From positions 4,662,501 to 4,726,500 of the forward strand of contig OU015655.1 in the NCBI GenBank assembly GCA_907165275.2: DNA of 64,000 nucleotides, in the 5' to 3' direction. The notes under the pieces are model-generated. The model saw only the letters and a program-made list of their open reading frames with translations, did not search any database and had not been told where the DNA came from. Source of the DNA: Zygaena filipendulae (lineage: Eukaryota > Arthropoda > Insecta > Lepidoptera > Zygaenidae). Of this stretch, positions 52,401 through 55,400 are shown piece by piece (the first letter of the stretch is position 1; the number at the start of each line of letters is the position of its first letter). Position numbers and translations under genes: made by a program.

Positions 52401-55400
52401 TAAGGGTTTTTTATTGTTATTTCAAGAAAATACATAAAAGTCATGCAATGAAAGAAATCCAACTTCTGTCAGACTACACAAGTGCACATTTGAGTTTCAT
52501 ACCAAAGGCTTTCAGGAAGGTTAGGCACATTTATATCGCCAAATAGCTGGGCTCAGGTAGTGAAGTAGAAAATCGTTTCGTCTCACATCGCATCGTAATG
52601 GACTACCTACTTACCCTTCATTACTTATTCCCGGGGAATTTATTATTTTATTATGGTAATATTATGCTTTTTATTATTTTTTCGGACAGATTATAATATG
52701 TATTAAATATTACCATTTATTGATGTGGAAATTTTTGGGCATATCAATATTTATTGTCGTGACGTTACACGCACGTGACTTACAAGTTACGTTTCACGTA
52801 TGAATGGGGATGTTGACTACTTTCGAAAATCAAAATTCTAATTAGTCCGTCAGTTAGAAAATAAAAAACAATAGACACATATTTTTCCTTTTTTAAATAA
52901 ATTAAAATATACAGAGATAAAGCGCATTAAAGTTTAGGGTGAGGGGGTCGTGACGTCACTAACCGCTAAAACCGCCATACAAACTGTCAGAATAGTGACA
53001 TAGAAATTTCAACTCAATATATCGCCGTTATTTTTTGATTACGTGAAAAAAGAAAAAAATACGTCTCTAATTTTTTTTAATAATCTACAAGACGGACTAA
53101 AAAATAAAAATTTGTCAACATGCCCATTACAGATTTTGAGAGTAATCTATTAAAAAAAAGTATAATTGGTTTTACTTAAATTTTATATATTTGTCTTTAC
53201 AAAAACTGTAAAACAAAGTCTTCCTCCGCGTCTGTATGTCTGTCTGTTCCCGATAAACTCCAAAACTACTGAAAAAATGGTCGGCCATATCGGCCATATC
53301 GGTTAGGTTAGATTTGTACTGCTGACCAAGTCGCGCGAGCCAAGCGAGCGCAGCGAGCGTGCCGCGGCAGCGGCCAGCGATGTGCCAAATACATATGATT
53401 AAATATTATCATAGATATCACCATATTTTGCTTTCATAGTTCATGACGTGGCCAATTATTTGATGTGGCCACGACACATACCTATACATATCAAATAATA
53501 AAGTACTAATTACACTTCCGTGAATTATTACCTAATTGTAATTCTTACGTTCGTGATATCTCGCAGTTAATTGCGAACGCCCTCGTTAACTATAGATAGA
53601 TAAACCAGACGGTTGTGGCTTAGATTATTATTGCTCGGCCATTAATGGTATTCAGAATTAAATCAAGCAACGTCTGAACCGTTGTATCTTACCTATTAGG
53701 TACATCACGGGATAAATTAAAAGCTATTGGATTTTCATAAATCACGTTTCGTCATCACACCAACGTTGGTTTAGCGGTTAGCGAATCTACCTACCCTAAG
53801 TGTCTCCCGTGTCTTGATTCCCGCGTCATGCCTGCACTACATTATAGCCGATGATCGTTGATCGTGTGATCGGCGATAATGTGGACACTCAACGCGATCA
53901 CAGGCGATTCCCTTTAATGCTTGCCCAAAAACCGACAATTCACGGGTCGCAGGCGATCATAGACGATGACCAGCGAGTACAGCCGGGTATGCCCTCTACA
54001 CTATCGTGATCGCGTATAATCGTCTGTACTCGGCGATAATGTAGTGGAGCCATCAGGTTAAATAAAATTGCGATGAAAATGTGTGTTTATCAAAGCATAA
54101 TTGCAGACCCTTTATATTTTGTTTGAGTTTTATTTATTTTGATTTTTAAAAAGCTTTCATAAAGTAAGCCTAGAAAGCATTAATGTGTAATAAATCTGAT
54201 TCGATCGCGTGTCGTGTTTACACCGCCCCGTAACCACTGTACTCTATATTATCTATAGTGTAGCCAGGACCGTTATTCATTATGACCAACAACATTCCTT
54301 GCCCATAACGCGCGTCCCAAAAACGCATTTCCAAACGTTCTAGATACCAAAATGTTAAAGAATATTATTCTTTATGCCATAAGAAACGTTGTAAATGTGT
54401 TTTTTTTTTGAGTAAAACTTCTTTGATTACGATGGAAAGAGAGTTTTTGCGGCGTCTTATCTTAACGCGGCGTGTTATGGTCATAGTGAATAAGGGCCTA
54501 GTAGTCAGTCAGTAATAGTTGGGTGGCCAACTAATACGTCGATGAGGTCAAACCAACACTCATCAATCGCACGTCGGTTACCATCTGTTTCACCGTAAGA
54601 TCTATTGATACCTCCTCAGACTTATTACTCAGGGCCAGTGGATACCTACGTTTCTTTATGGCCAACTCTCTTATTTTTATTTCTATAAATAGAAGTTGAA
54701 AGTCACTGACAATAAATGCTGGGTCCACATTTCTAGCATTTCTGATATGATAGATCCGAGATATGGACAAAATGAGCGTCCATATTTATGATACAAATAC
54801 TCGATACAATACGACTGATCGTGATACGTCAAGGTGCTACAAATGTGGACCCAGCTTAAAGTATTTAAAACAAAGTTCTAATATTATCAAATGCAGTGTG
54901 ATTGGAAAAAAGCAACTTTAGCGTTAAGGTGTCTACACACCAAAGCCGCCGGCCCGGCGGCACAAACCCGGCGGGTTAATGCCGGCGGGTAAACCCGGCG
55001 GCTTCTATAAACCAGCCACGAACATGCCGCCGAGTCGGCGGCATGATATTCGCGGCATCGTTCACAATTAGTGATTGCCGAGTGTTCGGAGACGTTGCGC
55101 GTGTGTTTCGAATTATTACTACGTATTTTCAATATTTGACATGGACGAGGACGATAGTGATCTAATTATAGCAGCTTGTGCAGTTATTATAGGTACGAGT
55201 AGATCCCTCAAAACGCGGAATTGTTGGGTCAGGCCAAGCTTAATGAGTCGCAGTTGTTATAGTACTAGTGAAAGATTAAGTGATTTAAAAAAAGACGACA
55301 TGGTTTTGGCCGCAATTTATAGTCACAGTGTTTTGGATCCCATAATAATTGTTTTGAACGATAGAGTTCTATTAGTTTTATCACTTTTTCGTCTTCCCAT

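Noticed and set aside
53298..53312. GGTTAGGTTAG, telomere-like repeat
   Set aside because: Only two partial TTAGG units; insect telomeres or interstitial tracts have many more.
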